A stretch of 64,000 nucleotides of DNA from Enoplolaimus lenunculus (Eukaryota; Nematoda; Enoplea; Enoplida; Thoracostomopsidae): NCBI GenBank assembly GCA_030248215.1, contig JASANG010002490.1:19055-83054 (forward strand), read 5' to 3'. The first letter of the stretch is position 1; each line of letters opens with the position of its first letter. Positions 12,201 through 22,845 of the stretch are shown here, one piece after another. Position numbers and translations under genes: made by a program. Under the pieces are notes generated by a model. The model did no database searches. It worked only from the letters and a program-made list of their open reading frames with translations, and was not told the DNA's origin.

Positions 12201-13089
12201 CGATTGGCGATAGTAAACGGATATCATCCGAGACAGACGGAGTTTTTGAAATTATGTCTCCGATGGATCAGAAAATGGTACCAGTAGAAATTATAACTAT
12301 TTATTTTATATTTCCTTAAAATTTATCCACACTTATCCATCGTCGTATCCAGAAATTTCTCACTGAAGAACGGGCTGGCAAAAGTTTTTACAACGCAACA
12401 TTTCGTGTCTTAACCGATAGAAAAAAATGTATGGTAGGGACTTTACCATTTTATCGCAAAAAATTGTCTGATGAAGGCTTATACGTCTTCACCGCCCTTT
12501 TCGATCCGCTCGCTTACTTTTATTTGCGTTTAAAAGAAAATAGTCTCGGTACATAAAGGTTAAAAAAACTTTTCGCCTATAATTTTTTCACTTACCTTCA
12601 TTTCTAAGCCGGACTCGGACACTGGACTCTGTTACCTTCATTTCTAAGCCGGACTCGGACACTGGACCCTGTTACCTTCATTTCTAAGCCGGACTTGGAC
12701 ACTGGACTCTGTTACCTTCATTTCTAAGCCGGACTCGGACACTGGACTCTCTTACCTTCATTTCTAAGCCGGACTCCGACACTGGACTCTCTACGTCGAA
12801 CGCATCTGCTTCGAATTGCATTCACTCGTTCTTCAAGTCGTGCAATTTCAGCAATTAACCATGTTAAGTTCGATTTATCCGACCTACTACAGATAGGTTT
12901 GGTGTCGGAAATAAATTCTCCGGTTGAAAGCAGTACAACACTGGTTATGATAAAAGTTTGAAAAATTGTCAAGTTACACCTGATTTTTGCTGTTGATTGA
13001 GACAAGGAGCTGATATTTTTCGGCAAAGCTAAATTTGCAACGAGTGAAGCGTATTTTGAGGGTAATAGCTGACAGTGCGGGTACTCCAT
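9252..13089 (-). CDS. Six-bladed kelch-repeat protein, probable membrane-anchored or secreted
   Basis: Four exons join in phase on the minus strand: 13089-12756, 11854-11696, 10762-10324 and 9615-9252 (1296 nt, 431 aa). Residues 1-111 hold a hydrophobic run at about 40-60 and a short coiled coil around LIAEIARLEERVNAIR. Six kelch repeats follow with the usual double-Gly motifs (LIGGMNENG, VAGGYHD, VCGGKSD, VIGGHDERG, TCGGWNGTD, AVGGWNAKG) and Trp residues. The last 15 residues resemble the closing strand of a propeller, so the short C-terminus is probably genuine. There is no BTB or BACK domain, so it is not a standard KLHL ubiquitin adaptor. The hydrophobic stretch suggests a type II membrane or secreted protein, but the start is uncertain because an upstream exon may be missing. 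The intron after exon 2 uses a GC donor (CAG|GCAAGT). The donor of exon 1 lies in a 40-bp tandem array. Confidence 0.8.
11458..11640. mobile_element. Interspersed repeat, GTAGCCAGCTCAC family
   Basis: A repeat of about 185 bp inside a kelch intron. It contains a long C run, TTGGTTGTAACTCATTAAAAG and an end reading AAGGTGAGCTAGCTACGGGCC. Similar units occur at 16348-16520, 18600-18797, 22947-23135, 24418-24585, 24785-25200, 26128-26320 and 61228-61310. I could not assign a class and saw no clear target duplication. Confidence 0.55.
12592..12790. repeat. 40-bp minisatellite of exon end plus 5' splice site
   Basis: Five head-to-tail copies of an exactly 40-bp unit are seen, with TTACCTTCATTTCTAAGCC at the same phase in each. 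On the minus strand every unit carries the last bases of kelch exon 1 and its donor (AATGAAG|GTAA). The donors sit at 12755, 12715, 12675, 12635 and 12595. The first and last read GTAAG and the three middle ones GTAAC. Only the first donor in transcript order (exon end 12756) keeps the frame into exon 2, because the next unit brings an in-frame stop. Confidence 0.9.
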
Positions 13090-14754
13090 CAGGGTTTGAG
13101 AAAACTAAGCTAGAGTATCGAGCCAAGAACGTTGCAGCTTAAAAATTGTTTATTCAGCTAATAAACTTGGTTACTGTAAACAAGAGTGGATGAACACTCT
13201 TTGGCAAGAGTGCGCAATTCGTATCGAAGTGGTAAAAATGTATCAGCATTCGGTTTGTTTTTACCGTAGCCTATCAATTTTAAATAGGGGTTCGATATCA
13301 TATGTAATATACCTGAAACATATGAAACAAAGACTATATATTTTCAAGAACGAACCACTTTATTCCATGAGCATATCATGTATTTTCTTCGTTTGCGCAA
13401 ATTTCAACCTCAAAACTCGATAAACACTGGGGGTAGGGCACAAACCGTTACGCTCGCAGGGTACATTGTTTTCACCATTGACTATAACAATTTGCATACT
13501 CTTATGTAGGAGAATGATCAGCCACTCTTGCTGAATGAAAGATAGTTTTGTTTGCAAGTAATTGTTAAGCGGTTAAAAATGTTGACTTAATACATTTGTT
13601 CGTAGAATAAATGCTGCAACTAAAGATTCATGACCAATATTTATTTTTAGGGGCTGTACCTGCCAGTACCGAAAGCTTGCCCAAAACCCTACGCCTTTAA
13701 TCATTGTGAGGATATGCTGAAAACTAGCACACCCATAACCTTAAGACTTGAGAAGCCTAACTTCGACCAAGATATTATTTCGATCTACAGAAGCAGTAGT
13801 AAATTCTTTGAAGCGACAGAGTGTTTTTGCAATTTTCTCAAGATATTTTTCTGTTTCTATTAATCCTGAAGAAATATATAAATATTTACTTGTATACCGG
13901 CGCCAGGGTTGGGTACCGGAAAAAAACCAACTGAAAAAACGGGTTTTTTCAATTTTTTCCAAGAGGGTATCCAAGTGGAAAATTACTTTTTTATTAATCT
14001 CAGTAAATTACTTTCAAAACAGCGTCAAAACATCGGGGAAAATCGTGAAAAATTAAATTTTTTCATGCTCCCGTCACCGTGAAGGTTGACTTTTTGGAGG
14101 AGAATCAGCGACGGATCCAAGCATTCGCGAGCGAGAAGCTAAACGCCATTTTAGTGATACACCTTAATATAAGTTTAGTTTTGATTGCTGTTGAGGGCCT
14201 AAACCAGAGTGGCCCCCATTTGAATCCACCAACGGGAAGAATTGAGAAATATAATCATCTCTTAAATTTTGTGGACTAACCAGGAAAACGCATGTTTACA
14301 GGGTTTAAGAATACTCAGCTTGATTATCATTCCCTCTCGAAATGAAGTCCTAGCTGAAACCCTAGTGCTTTTGTAAACGGAACGATACTTTACTAAAGCT
14401 ACGGTGGCTCCTCGGAGATGGATGCAGGGTAATAAGAATTGTCTCTCCTTTCATCCCAACAGTGCTACGATGCTGAAAAGTAGGCTTGCGAAGGTTTACA
14501 AACTAAACTAGAACTCCAGTTGCATCCTTGCTACTATATACTCCTTTAATCTTAAAATGATTGCTATATCTGTTATTTTGCTGTTTCTCTTTGATGCAAC
14601 ATTTGTTGTAGATATATGCCGCGTTTACTTCCGAATCTAGCTTCTGATTAATTTCATTTGTCATATATCGATGACACTACAAATCGTATTGCCAGACTAT
14701 GTGTCGGACTCAACTCCACAAGTTTGTGGCCACCTTAGCTGACATATGCTCCTT
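13090..14754. other. Intergenic, no gene recognised
   Basis: Open frames here are AT-rich or overlap one another on opposite strands (for example 13741-14056), and they lack splice context. A phrase GGGTTGGGTACCGGAAAAA near 13907 resembles GGGTTGGGCACCGAAAAAG near 59865, so an interspersed repeat is likely. I saw no RNA gene. Confidence 0.45.
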
Positions 14755-14965
14755 TTAATAAAAGTATAAAAATTAATAAAAGTAGGCAAAAGACGTAAAT
14801 TTAGCCAAAATTTAATAAAAGTACACAAAAAATGTAAATTTAACACAAATTAATAAAAGTAACAAAAAACGTAAATTTAACCAAAATTAATAAAAAAGTA
14901 AATAAACGACGTAAATTCAACCAAAATTAATAAAAGTAAACCAAATACCTAAATTTATATCAATA
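14755..14965. repeat. AT-rich tandem repeat, about 40-47 bp unit
   Basis: Five degenerate units of the type AATTAATAAAAGTA then a spacer then ACGTAAATTTAACCAAA follow one another. Unit length varies by a few bases. It is non-coding. Confidence 0.7.
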
Positions 14966-15400
14966 ATTTAAACAAAAAACTGTCTTATTTTCACTAAATT
15001 ATAAGCAATTAATGAATATACAACAATTTGTAATCTTATAACTCTTTGTTATTTTAGACAAAAAATAAAACTTTTCAACTCTTGCTGAAGACAACAATCG
15101 TCAAAACGTAAATAGAACAACACAACATTTATCGCATAAATTGTGAACAAACTTGTGAAATAAATGCGTAAAACCAGGTGAATAAAGAAAAAAATCACTA
15201 TGAACCGAAGTGCTAAAATCATCTTTAATGTTTGAAAATACAGACATTCTGTTTACTCGGTAAAATATAATACTTCAGCGCAAATCTGTGCTAAATAAAT
15301 ACTTTTTGGATGTTAAGAATGAAACAGATACTGTGTGCAACAATTTTTCAGCGGAACAGATGCAGTTTAGAACAAAACCGATGCAACTTTCACAATATCA

Positions 15401-15780
15401 TGCGTAACACCGGGTAACATTTGAGGTTGGTTTGTGTTATGAACAATGACGTCAAAAAGCTTCAGTATCTCGGATACTGTAGTAGCCAAACATGTTTCAG
15501 TATCACAAATACCAATTTTTTTGCTTTAAGTATCCGGGATGCTGAAGTTTTTTTGGCTTCAGTGTTCTAAAATTGTTCAGCATCCTGGATGCTGTAGCCA
15601 AAAAGTGTCAGTATCCCGGACGCCAAAGCTGTTTTGGTTTCAGTATCCGGACGCCAAAGCGATTTTGGTTTCAGTATTCCGAATACTGAAGCTCTTTTTG
15701 GCCTTGGCGTCCCATACTGAAGCCAAAAAGCTACAATGTCCATGACACAATCCCTTTCAAAGGTTACCTGGTTTACGCGT
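15401..15780. mobile_element. TIR element filled with palindromic GTATCC units
   Basis: The element has long imperfect terminal inverted repeats: the left end reads GCGTAACACCGGGTAAC and the right end complements it as GGTTACCTGGTTTACGC. Similarity extends about 45 bp inward, including TTTGTGTTATGAACAATG against TTGTGTCATGGACATTG. Between the ends lie about eight copies of a short palindrome, CAGTATCCCGGATACTG or a close variant, spaced by GCCAAAAAGC-like linkers. It is non-coding. The superfamily is undetermined and no convincing target duplication was seen. Confidence 0.65.
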
Positions 15781-16582
15781 GATTGACTGAATCTATTGCA
15801 AATCAAGGGTTATTAATGCATCTTCGACGGTATAAAGGGCGGTGTAAAAACTTAGTTAACTCATCGTGGCATATTAATATATATTCTATTTCATCTGATT
15901 ACTAATTTCAAAACAGGATTCGAGTTCCGGATTCTCGGACGGGAAACGTTTTTACTGCCACAATTCGACTGTGAACCTGGGCTCGTGACGCTTGAATTTG
16001 AAGGATATCTCGTTTTTCGATGGTTCTGTAATACAGAAACGCATCTTTCGTGTTCAAAGCTTGTGGTTAGTTGCTCATAGTATACTTTGTGTCAAAAGGT
16101 GCAGAGTTGAAAAAAACATTGTGGACGTTGGCTAAAAAGTAAAAATAATGAGAATCTTGATAGACCACGATGTTTTATGAATAGACCAATTTGACCCATA
16201 TCACACATAACCGCGGTAGTTTGATTCGTTCAGATGTATTCCTTAGATTCTGACCTTAACATCAACCAATTTAATAAGAACAAACCTTGGTTTTGGGTGT
16301 TGGGTCACAAGGGTCAACTACCTTAAGTCATGGCAATCATAGGGTCAGTCCATTAGCCAGCTCACGTGGGTAAGAAAGGCTAAAAAATTTGTCGGCTGGG
16401 GCCCATAAAGGTTTTCGTTGACTTGCAGTAAAGTTGAAAACTTTATAGGGGGTCAAAATTGTTCCAGAGGGGTTGAGCCCTCCTCCCCTCGGCATCTCTT
16501 GGCTAGGGGCCCGCATAGGGTACCTACACATCGTTACCCATTTTTATCTCTGAGAAAAGATATAACAGTTGCGCCATTGAAA
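15781..16582. other. Intergenic, repeat fragments
   Basis: This is the region just 3' of the first methyltransferase gene. It contains a fragment of the TTAA/tRNA-like family near 16060-16100 (TTGCTCATAGTATACT) and a copy of the GTAGCCAGCTCAC family at about 16348-16520. No gene is seen. Confidence 0.45.
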
Positions 16583-19500
16583 TCACGGTTTTCGGCAAAC
16601 TACAAATAATCGTTGTTCTTCTCCGAGCTTCACAAATCTTTCGCTTTCATTTTTACCGTCCAATGGTTCATTGCTTGCGTTGGTGCTCACAACAGTCGAA
16701 TGCGCTAGAAGTTTTTCGCGAACTGTGTTAAAATAAATATCGCGTAAGTGACCGGGTATATTTTCAGCGAATCGTTGAAATCCAGCTTGAAGTTCACCTG
16801 TAAATTGAGCCAAAATATCCAAATTTACCATTTTATTTTTTTTATTTTTTTACGGCCGGTGTCCGTATACTCAAATGTGTGTAGCGCCTATCACTAGTTG
16901 GTTGGAATAAAAAAAATCAATAACTTATAACCACAACTTACTACAATACTATACTCTCCTACCCACCAAAAAAAACCACAAACATAAAAAGAACATATAA
17001 AAAAAACACCCCAAAACACTAAATCCCCCCCCCCAATAAACACCCCCCCCCCCCCCCCCAAATTACTAAACAATAATTTACACAACCCATAAAATAAAAA
17101 TTAAAAAAATGCTACTACAATTAATTTCAAAAACACAATAAACCAAAAATACATAAGTCATCCACGTATACTCTACGCTACTGTAAAAAATTCCCCACTT
17201 ACGAGCCCCTCACTTATTATTAATAAATAAATCAAATCACTATCTTATACCTCCACAACTGCATACTCTCCAAACAGCCTATACTTTTACATTCCGTCCA
17301 TACCCATGCTACACTTCGACTCATATAAGACAACTTTTTCCCGATCTTCAGAACAGACTCTTTAGCATTAAAATCTTTTCAAACTCTTTACAGACTTAAG
17401 GACTATTAGACTTAATATTATATCCGCAACCACGAAAACAACTAACCATAAATCCCATCCTCCCCCCAAATATCTAAAATAACCCCCCCCCCCCTCCCCA
17501 AAAATTTTTTACACTTAATTTTAAAAAATATTATTACCTTTTAGGTTTATAATATTTATAAAAAACTCCCCCTTTTAAAAATTAATAATTTTAAAAAAAA
17601 ATTTAAAAACCACAAAACAACCCATACACAACAACCTCCCACAATCCTAACAAAACAAAAACCAAAAAAAAAAATTACCAAAACATTACGTCGTACAACT
17701 TTTGAACTAAAAAAACAATGGGCTCTCATAATAAGCTAACCTTTGCGTTTACAGCTCAACACGCAATGACGCCGAATATCAACTTCACAGCATTGAGAAT
17801 TAGTTTATTTATAGACTTATTATTTAATGGCGATATAATCTACACTCAAAATAATATTTCTGATATTTAAGAAAATTTTTTTTACATTTCAAAAATATGA
17901 TTAGCAAGGTGCACTTGAAAAGTATTTCTGTTTTAACAGAAATGTTTTCAAAAAACGTTTTGAAATAAAGTCTGAAAATAAACGGTTTCCACTTATTTTT
18001 AGAAAAATTGTCTTAAATATCAGCAAAACTTTTCAGATTTGCCACAGAAAACACATTTCTGAATAAATTCAGAAATACTTTTTTGTGTGTACATACTTCC
18101 GTACACCACCAGCTTATCGGCAAACATCATGTCAATCAGTCCGTTTTGGTACGTTTCACAATCGTTGAAATTAAATTAATAAGGGTATAAATCTTACGAA
18201 TAACTCTTAGAAATCAAGGTCCTAAAGTCAACTGCTGTATAAAATCAGTAGACATTTGATTCCTCAAACACAATGTTTTTCAATTTTGAAGGTAGAGACG
18301 CCTTTTCAGGATTAGCGAATGACTTGAGAACGTCTTGCTCTACACGCAGATCGAAATTCTGAGCCTTAAACTGTCAATTTCACAAACTTAGCAGACTGAT
18401 GATCACATAGCTACGCTGTCAAGATTTCGCCACTCACTTATGGTAGCCGAACAAAAATGCATACCGCAGCGAAATAGCATGATGCATTGAATATAATTTT
18501 GCAAATGGTAGGCACCAGATTTGAAAATTTTTGCAATTTCTTAGAAAACTTGATTCATGATTCTCAAAGGTTACAATAGTATACATAAACTTGATTGCTC
18601 GGTCAGTGCCGGTCCAGGCTTGGGTGCGTGCTCGCAACCAAGTGGGAGCCAGGGGGGTTCAGCCACCTTAGAACAATTTTGCCCCTCCCCTCTAGAAACT
18701 TTTCAACCTTGCTTGTGGGTCTTTGAAAAGCCTTTTATACCCCTCCTGCAAAGTTTTGGCCCCTCTCCTCCAGCAAAGTGAGCTGGCTACGGAACTGCTA
18801 GGGTCCTGGGGGCCTCCATGTTTCAAATTTTTCGTTTAAAATTTTCTTAGGGTGGATGCCCCTCTTTGGGATGTGCCTCCCAAATGCAAAGGGAGGTATA
18901 GGGGTGACTGCTCCTTCCCTGTCCTCGGTCACTACTTTGATAAAAAACGATATTTGAAATGTTAAAAAAATATTTTTTTTCATACCGTCGAATTCGTCAA
19001 AAGTAAGAAAATAATTTGTTGGAGTTTGTTCGCATCGCAACACTTGAAATCCAGCGCTTTCAAGCATTTTACAATAATCAACTTCAGGCGAATCGGATTT
19101 CCATTCGTAATCCTTTGGTTCCACCTAAATCAGCCTAAAGTTTAACCATCGAGTCCTTCAGACGGACGGGCAATGCATCGTTTTGTGTTAAATACTCAAC
19201 AGCGTAACCAGGTTTTAATTTAGTGTCAAAATTGTTAGCAACCACTGTGAGGCAGAAAAATGCTCTTATTTTTTCACGTAAATTTCGCTGAAAAATCAAT
19301 CCTTTGTTTACTTCTAATTGTTAAAAGTGTTAATATTACAAAATCAAATAATTTCAAAAATGTATAAATTTTGCAAAAATAAACTAGAAGTATGCTAGCA
19401 CTAATAAGCAATAGGTTTTGAAATAGGTGACGTACTGCAATGATTATAGCTCAAATTACGCACAGTCAAAGCTGCCGCCGGTACTGTACCACAACCAAGA

Positions 19501-22500
19501 CAGCATGATTTGGTGTCGGCAATATAGTGTTAAACTTCAAAGCTTTGAGAAAAATTAACACGGACCTCCTATCCGACAACTGCGGTGACAGAAGCCACAC
19601 ATGGTTCAGAATACCAACCCAACAAACAAAGGGCCGTATATAAATGAAGATAGCACGAAAATCACCCAAAACTTCCGAAATAGCTTGGCCAAAAGACACT
19701 TTACCGGGTTGTCGCAGAAACCTGCAGAAGTCAAATAGTTTTTTTTCGCACAGATCAAATAATTTTGCTCGCTCGATGCCCTCTCCGCAAAAAACTATGA
19801 GATTGAGTTTATGTCTTCCCAATTTGAAATCCGATCTACGCTCCAGATGCAGTTCTGTAGCCAGCGAAACAAGCTTTAAACCAACGAGACGAATAACTTT
19901 CATGTCGGCCATACGATTATTTTACACTGAAGGGAGGCCAGGACTATGTAATGAAGTCGAAATACCCCCCTGTCCGCGGTATTATGAATGGGAATTTTAC
20001 CGATCCTTAATTCAGCCTGCCTGCAAAACTAGCACCATAAATACCTTTCGATAGCTTGCAAAGCGTGGATCAGACCATATCTCGTTGAATATTGTTGAGT
20101 ACATGTTAGTTTTTTTGGCCAATAGCATTGCAACAAACACACCACCAGATCGAAGACATTTAAATATATTTTCAAGTGCAATTTGCTAAAAGTTAAAAAT
20201 TAAAAACATTAGTCAAAATTTCAACTTTTGTTTGACGATAGGTCCGTAAAAAACAGCGGCACATCAAATGCGAACTCGCCGGCTTAGGCTCATAATAGCA
20301 ATCAAAACCAAGATTTTGTATCAAGATTTAGCAATAATATAAGATGGTTGATTTCTGGATTTGCTTCGCTCGCGAATTTGGTCCACAATCTTAAATCGGA
20401 AGGTTTCGGCGTTCAGAAATTTCTGGATCCACCACTGTGATGACACATGTATTGATTTGACAGCAAGCCATGATTACACTTTTGCCAAGAACGAACATTT
20501 AGCCTGCAATTTAAATTAGACTACAAGACGAAATATGTTTCAGACAGCCACTAAGAATTTACTTGAGTACAGTTTTCGAAACACAAAAATTTGGATTTTG
20601 CTTCACAAATGCTGGCCCAAGTGGCTTAGGCATAAGGTCAGACTGTAGGGTTAAGGTAAGGCTTATGCTTAGGCTTTAGACAAAGACTTAGGATAAGATG
20701 TATGTTAGGCTTAAGTTTAGGCATTAAGCCTGACCTTAAGCGTAAGGTATGGGGCAAAGAAATGTGCCACAGCCAACGTACCTGATCTTTAATCCACTGA
20801 AGCCTGAGCATAAGCATAAGCTATGGGGGCGAAAATTGCGCCACAGTTAACGTACCTGGTCTTTAATCCAATGTAAAACGCTAAAACTTGTTACAAGCCC
20901 GCATTCGGCATTTCTTAAACGTTCAGGAAGAGTATTGTATTGTGTTATATCACCTGAATAAATAGATGGCCAATCAATTGTGTCTCAAAAACATACAAAA
21001 TTGTCACCCAAAGGATTTGGTCTGTAGTCAATGAGACAGGTTTTAGGACTAACCCACGGCAAAAATGTGGTCCAACACTAAAATGTGTGGTGACGTTAGC
21101 TATGAAATGTGGATTTTGTTAATAAAAGTAATGAAGACATTTTGTCTGGGGGGCGAGGTTGGCTGGCAAAAGGTATGAAAAGCAATTTTTACTGAATGCT
21201 AAATATGCCAATTTTCTACGTGGAAAAAATTGCAAGATAGGCACGTTACCGTTTGATCACAAAGAAATTCTGACCATGGGGCCTACACCACCGCCTCTTC
21301 GCCGCCCTGTGAAACCGCTAGTGTCTATATTGCCAGAGATACGATGATACATAAATCCTCGAAATTTCTGGTGACACGACGAAAAAGCTAACAGACATTT
21401 ACCCTGTTGAATCGCAGAGATCGCAAGAAAAGCTTTTATCGCACACTACGTTTGCTCGCATAAAAAACTTTTTTACACGAAATATGTTCTTGCAAACCAA
21501 AATTTCAGCCAATCAAAACGGTGAAAACAAGAAAAAATCAAAATTTGATAATAAATTGTAAAATTTCAAATTACACAAATTGTAAGTCAAAATTAAATTT
21601 AATATTTAACAAACTAATAATCATAAAATGGCTTACCTGGAACAAACTCAATTCGCGAGTCGCAGACAGTCTCGTTCGCTATTTTGAGCATATCTATTGA
21701 AACATCAACTCCAACAATTTGAGTCAAATTTGTAAACGCTGACAAAAATTTGGTCACTGATCCCGTACCACATCCGATATCAAACACCTAAAAATACTAG
21801 AAAACTATATTGCTTTATTTAAGCCTACAAGGTTGATCTACACAGTAGAATATGAAGTATTGCTGAATAAGTATTTTAAATTTTCTCAGTTTTACCCGCA
21901 TGCGCTATGATATAGAACAGATTTCCAATTCTAAGCGCGGAACTCAGCCTAAACCTGGCCTAAGCGATAGCTCAAGTTCGAAATTTGCAGTATTCAGAGT
22001 AAGCCAAATTGTTAGTTAGTTTTATTGCGCAATGCAAACCCAATCGTTTTAACATACGTGCAATGCAAAATTCAGCTGCAATTAGCAGCAAGTGCAATAT
22101 TTTCATTGCAGTTACTGTAGCATAATTTGCACTGCAATTTATTGCTATAATACAATTACTTAATTTTTTGCTGAACGGGTGATTCCAAAAATAGACCAAA
22201 GTTAACTATAAAGGCCTATCAACTACGCCTAAGACAAAGCGTAAGTCTACAGTACACACAGATATAAGTTACTGAGCTCCCCAATCTCTGCAGTGCCGCG
22301 ATCATTAAGGCAGACCTCAAAATATAGGAGCAAAATGTGTCAAGTTTAGTTTGACAGCAGGACTGTGGCCGATGCTGCTAAATTTAAGTTCATTCACATT
22401 ACTAATTTAAGCCATATTCCGGTTTTTTCAGTAAAACATTTCCGGTCCAGGTAAGAAATTTGATATTGAGAAGTTCTGGATGTAGTCCGGATATTTTTTT

Positions 22501-22845
22501 AAATGTTGCAACTCTTGAACCAATGTATAAAAACCCTGTCGGAACAGTAGTATATGCATATTCGTAAGCCTAAACTTAAGCATAAGGATAAGCCAATAAT
22601 GTCTCAGCAAAAATAGTCTAAAACTTAAGCTTACTCTATTGCAGTCCTGCGATAAAACGATCCGCCCCATATCTATACATAGGCATACTGTAATGTAATA
22701 ACGTACTTACTTTTGTTCCAACGGGTAATTTTTCGATTAACTCATACGATTGACAAATGAGCTTAAAAGCACCGGCTGTCTGATGTCGAAAGCAATCATT
22801 GTATTTCGATACAACTAAAGCCTTGTCACAAGCAAGAGAAAACAT
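16583..22845 (-). CDS. SAM-dependent methyltransferase, JHAMT-like (copy A)
   Basis: Six exons join in phase on the minus strand: 22845-22711, 21787-21637, 20953-20856, 20185-20045, 19124-18986 and 16797-16583 (879 nt, 292 aa). Residues 46-62 carry the class I SAM-binding motif I, VFDIGCGTGSVTKFL, followed by the acidic end of strand beta2 in IVGVDVSIDM. Later blocks are LVTSFSVLHWIKDQ (post-II/motif II) and FKCLRSGGVFVAMLL (motif III). Length and block order match juvenile hormone acid O-methyltransferase-like proteins, which methylate small carboxylic acids in the cytosol. Outside arthropods the substrate is unknown, so the name shows family and not function. A second copy at 25.9-30.5 kb has the same five intron positions and phases, so the pair arose by tandem duplication. 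Intron 5 is long and holds a G-depleted tract. Confidence 0.85.
16911..17690. other. Strongly G-depleted tract
   Basis: Counting line by line I find only about 28 G in the 780 bases from 16921 to 17700, while C runs of 10-19 bases occur (17026-17059, 17483-17494). It lies in intron 5 of methyltransferase copy A, just after a repeat end that reads normally (CAAATGTGTGTAGCGCC). The transcript strand would be nearly free of C and rich in G and U. No coding potential is seen. Confidence 0.8.
18600..18797. mobile_element. Interspersed repeat, GTAGCCAGCTCAC family
   Basis: This is the cleanest copy of the family: it starts near GGTCCAGGCTTGGGTGC, carries TTTCAACCTTGCTTGTGGG and ends AGTGAGCTGGCTACGG. 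It lies in intron 5 of methyltransferase copy A. The 74-aa open frame across it is repeat-derived. Confidence 0.6.
20620..20763. mobile_element. TTAGGC-cored MITE debris
   Basis: A block of degenerate TTAGGC/GCCTAA units (AAGGCTTATGCTTAGGC and similar) in intron 3 of methyltransferase copy A. The ends are not clear. Confidence 0.45.
20764..20874. repeat. Duplicated 3' end of methyltransferase exon 3 with its donor
   Basis: Two copies of about 37 bp lie 74 bp apart: 20764-20800 and 20838-20874. The right-hand one is the genuine end of exon 3 with its splice donor (CAG|GTACGTTAAC on the minus strand). The left-hand one, inside the downstream intron, keeps CAG|GTACGTTGGC. The spacer holds CCTGAGCATAAGCATAAGC from a TTAGGC-type MITE. 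Confidence 0.75.
22535..22682. mobile_element. TTAGGC-cored MITE, subfamily A, partial
   Basis: It begins GGAACAGTAGTATATGC and ends ATCTATACATAGGC. The arrangement matches the inner right arm, core and left arm of the copies at 42505 and 43980, in the same orientation as those. It lies in intron 1 of methyltransferase copy A. Confidence 0.55.

Noticed and set aside
12350-12500. Possible exon near ACTTTACCATTTTATCGC
   Set aside because: The same phrase recurs three times in the repeat at 27305-27620, so it is interspersed repeat sequence.
19466-20054. Long overlapping open frames on both strands (148 aa minus, 136 aa plus) inside methyltransferase A intron 4
   Set aside because: The plus frame runs into the exon 4 antisense and the minus frame has no splice context or recognisable domain. 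Without homology I cannot support either as a gene.
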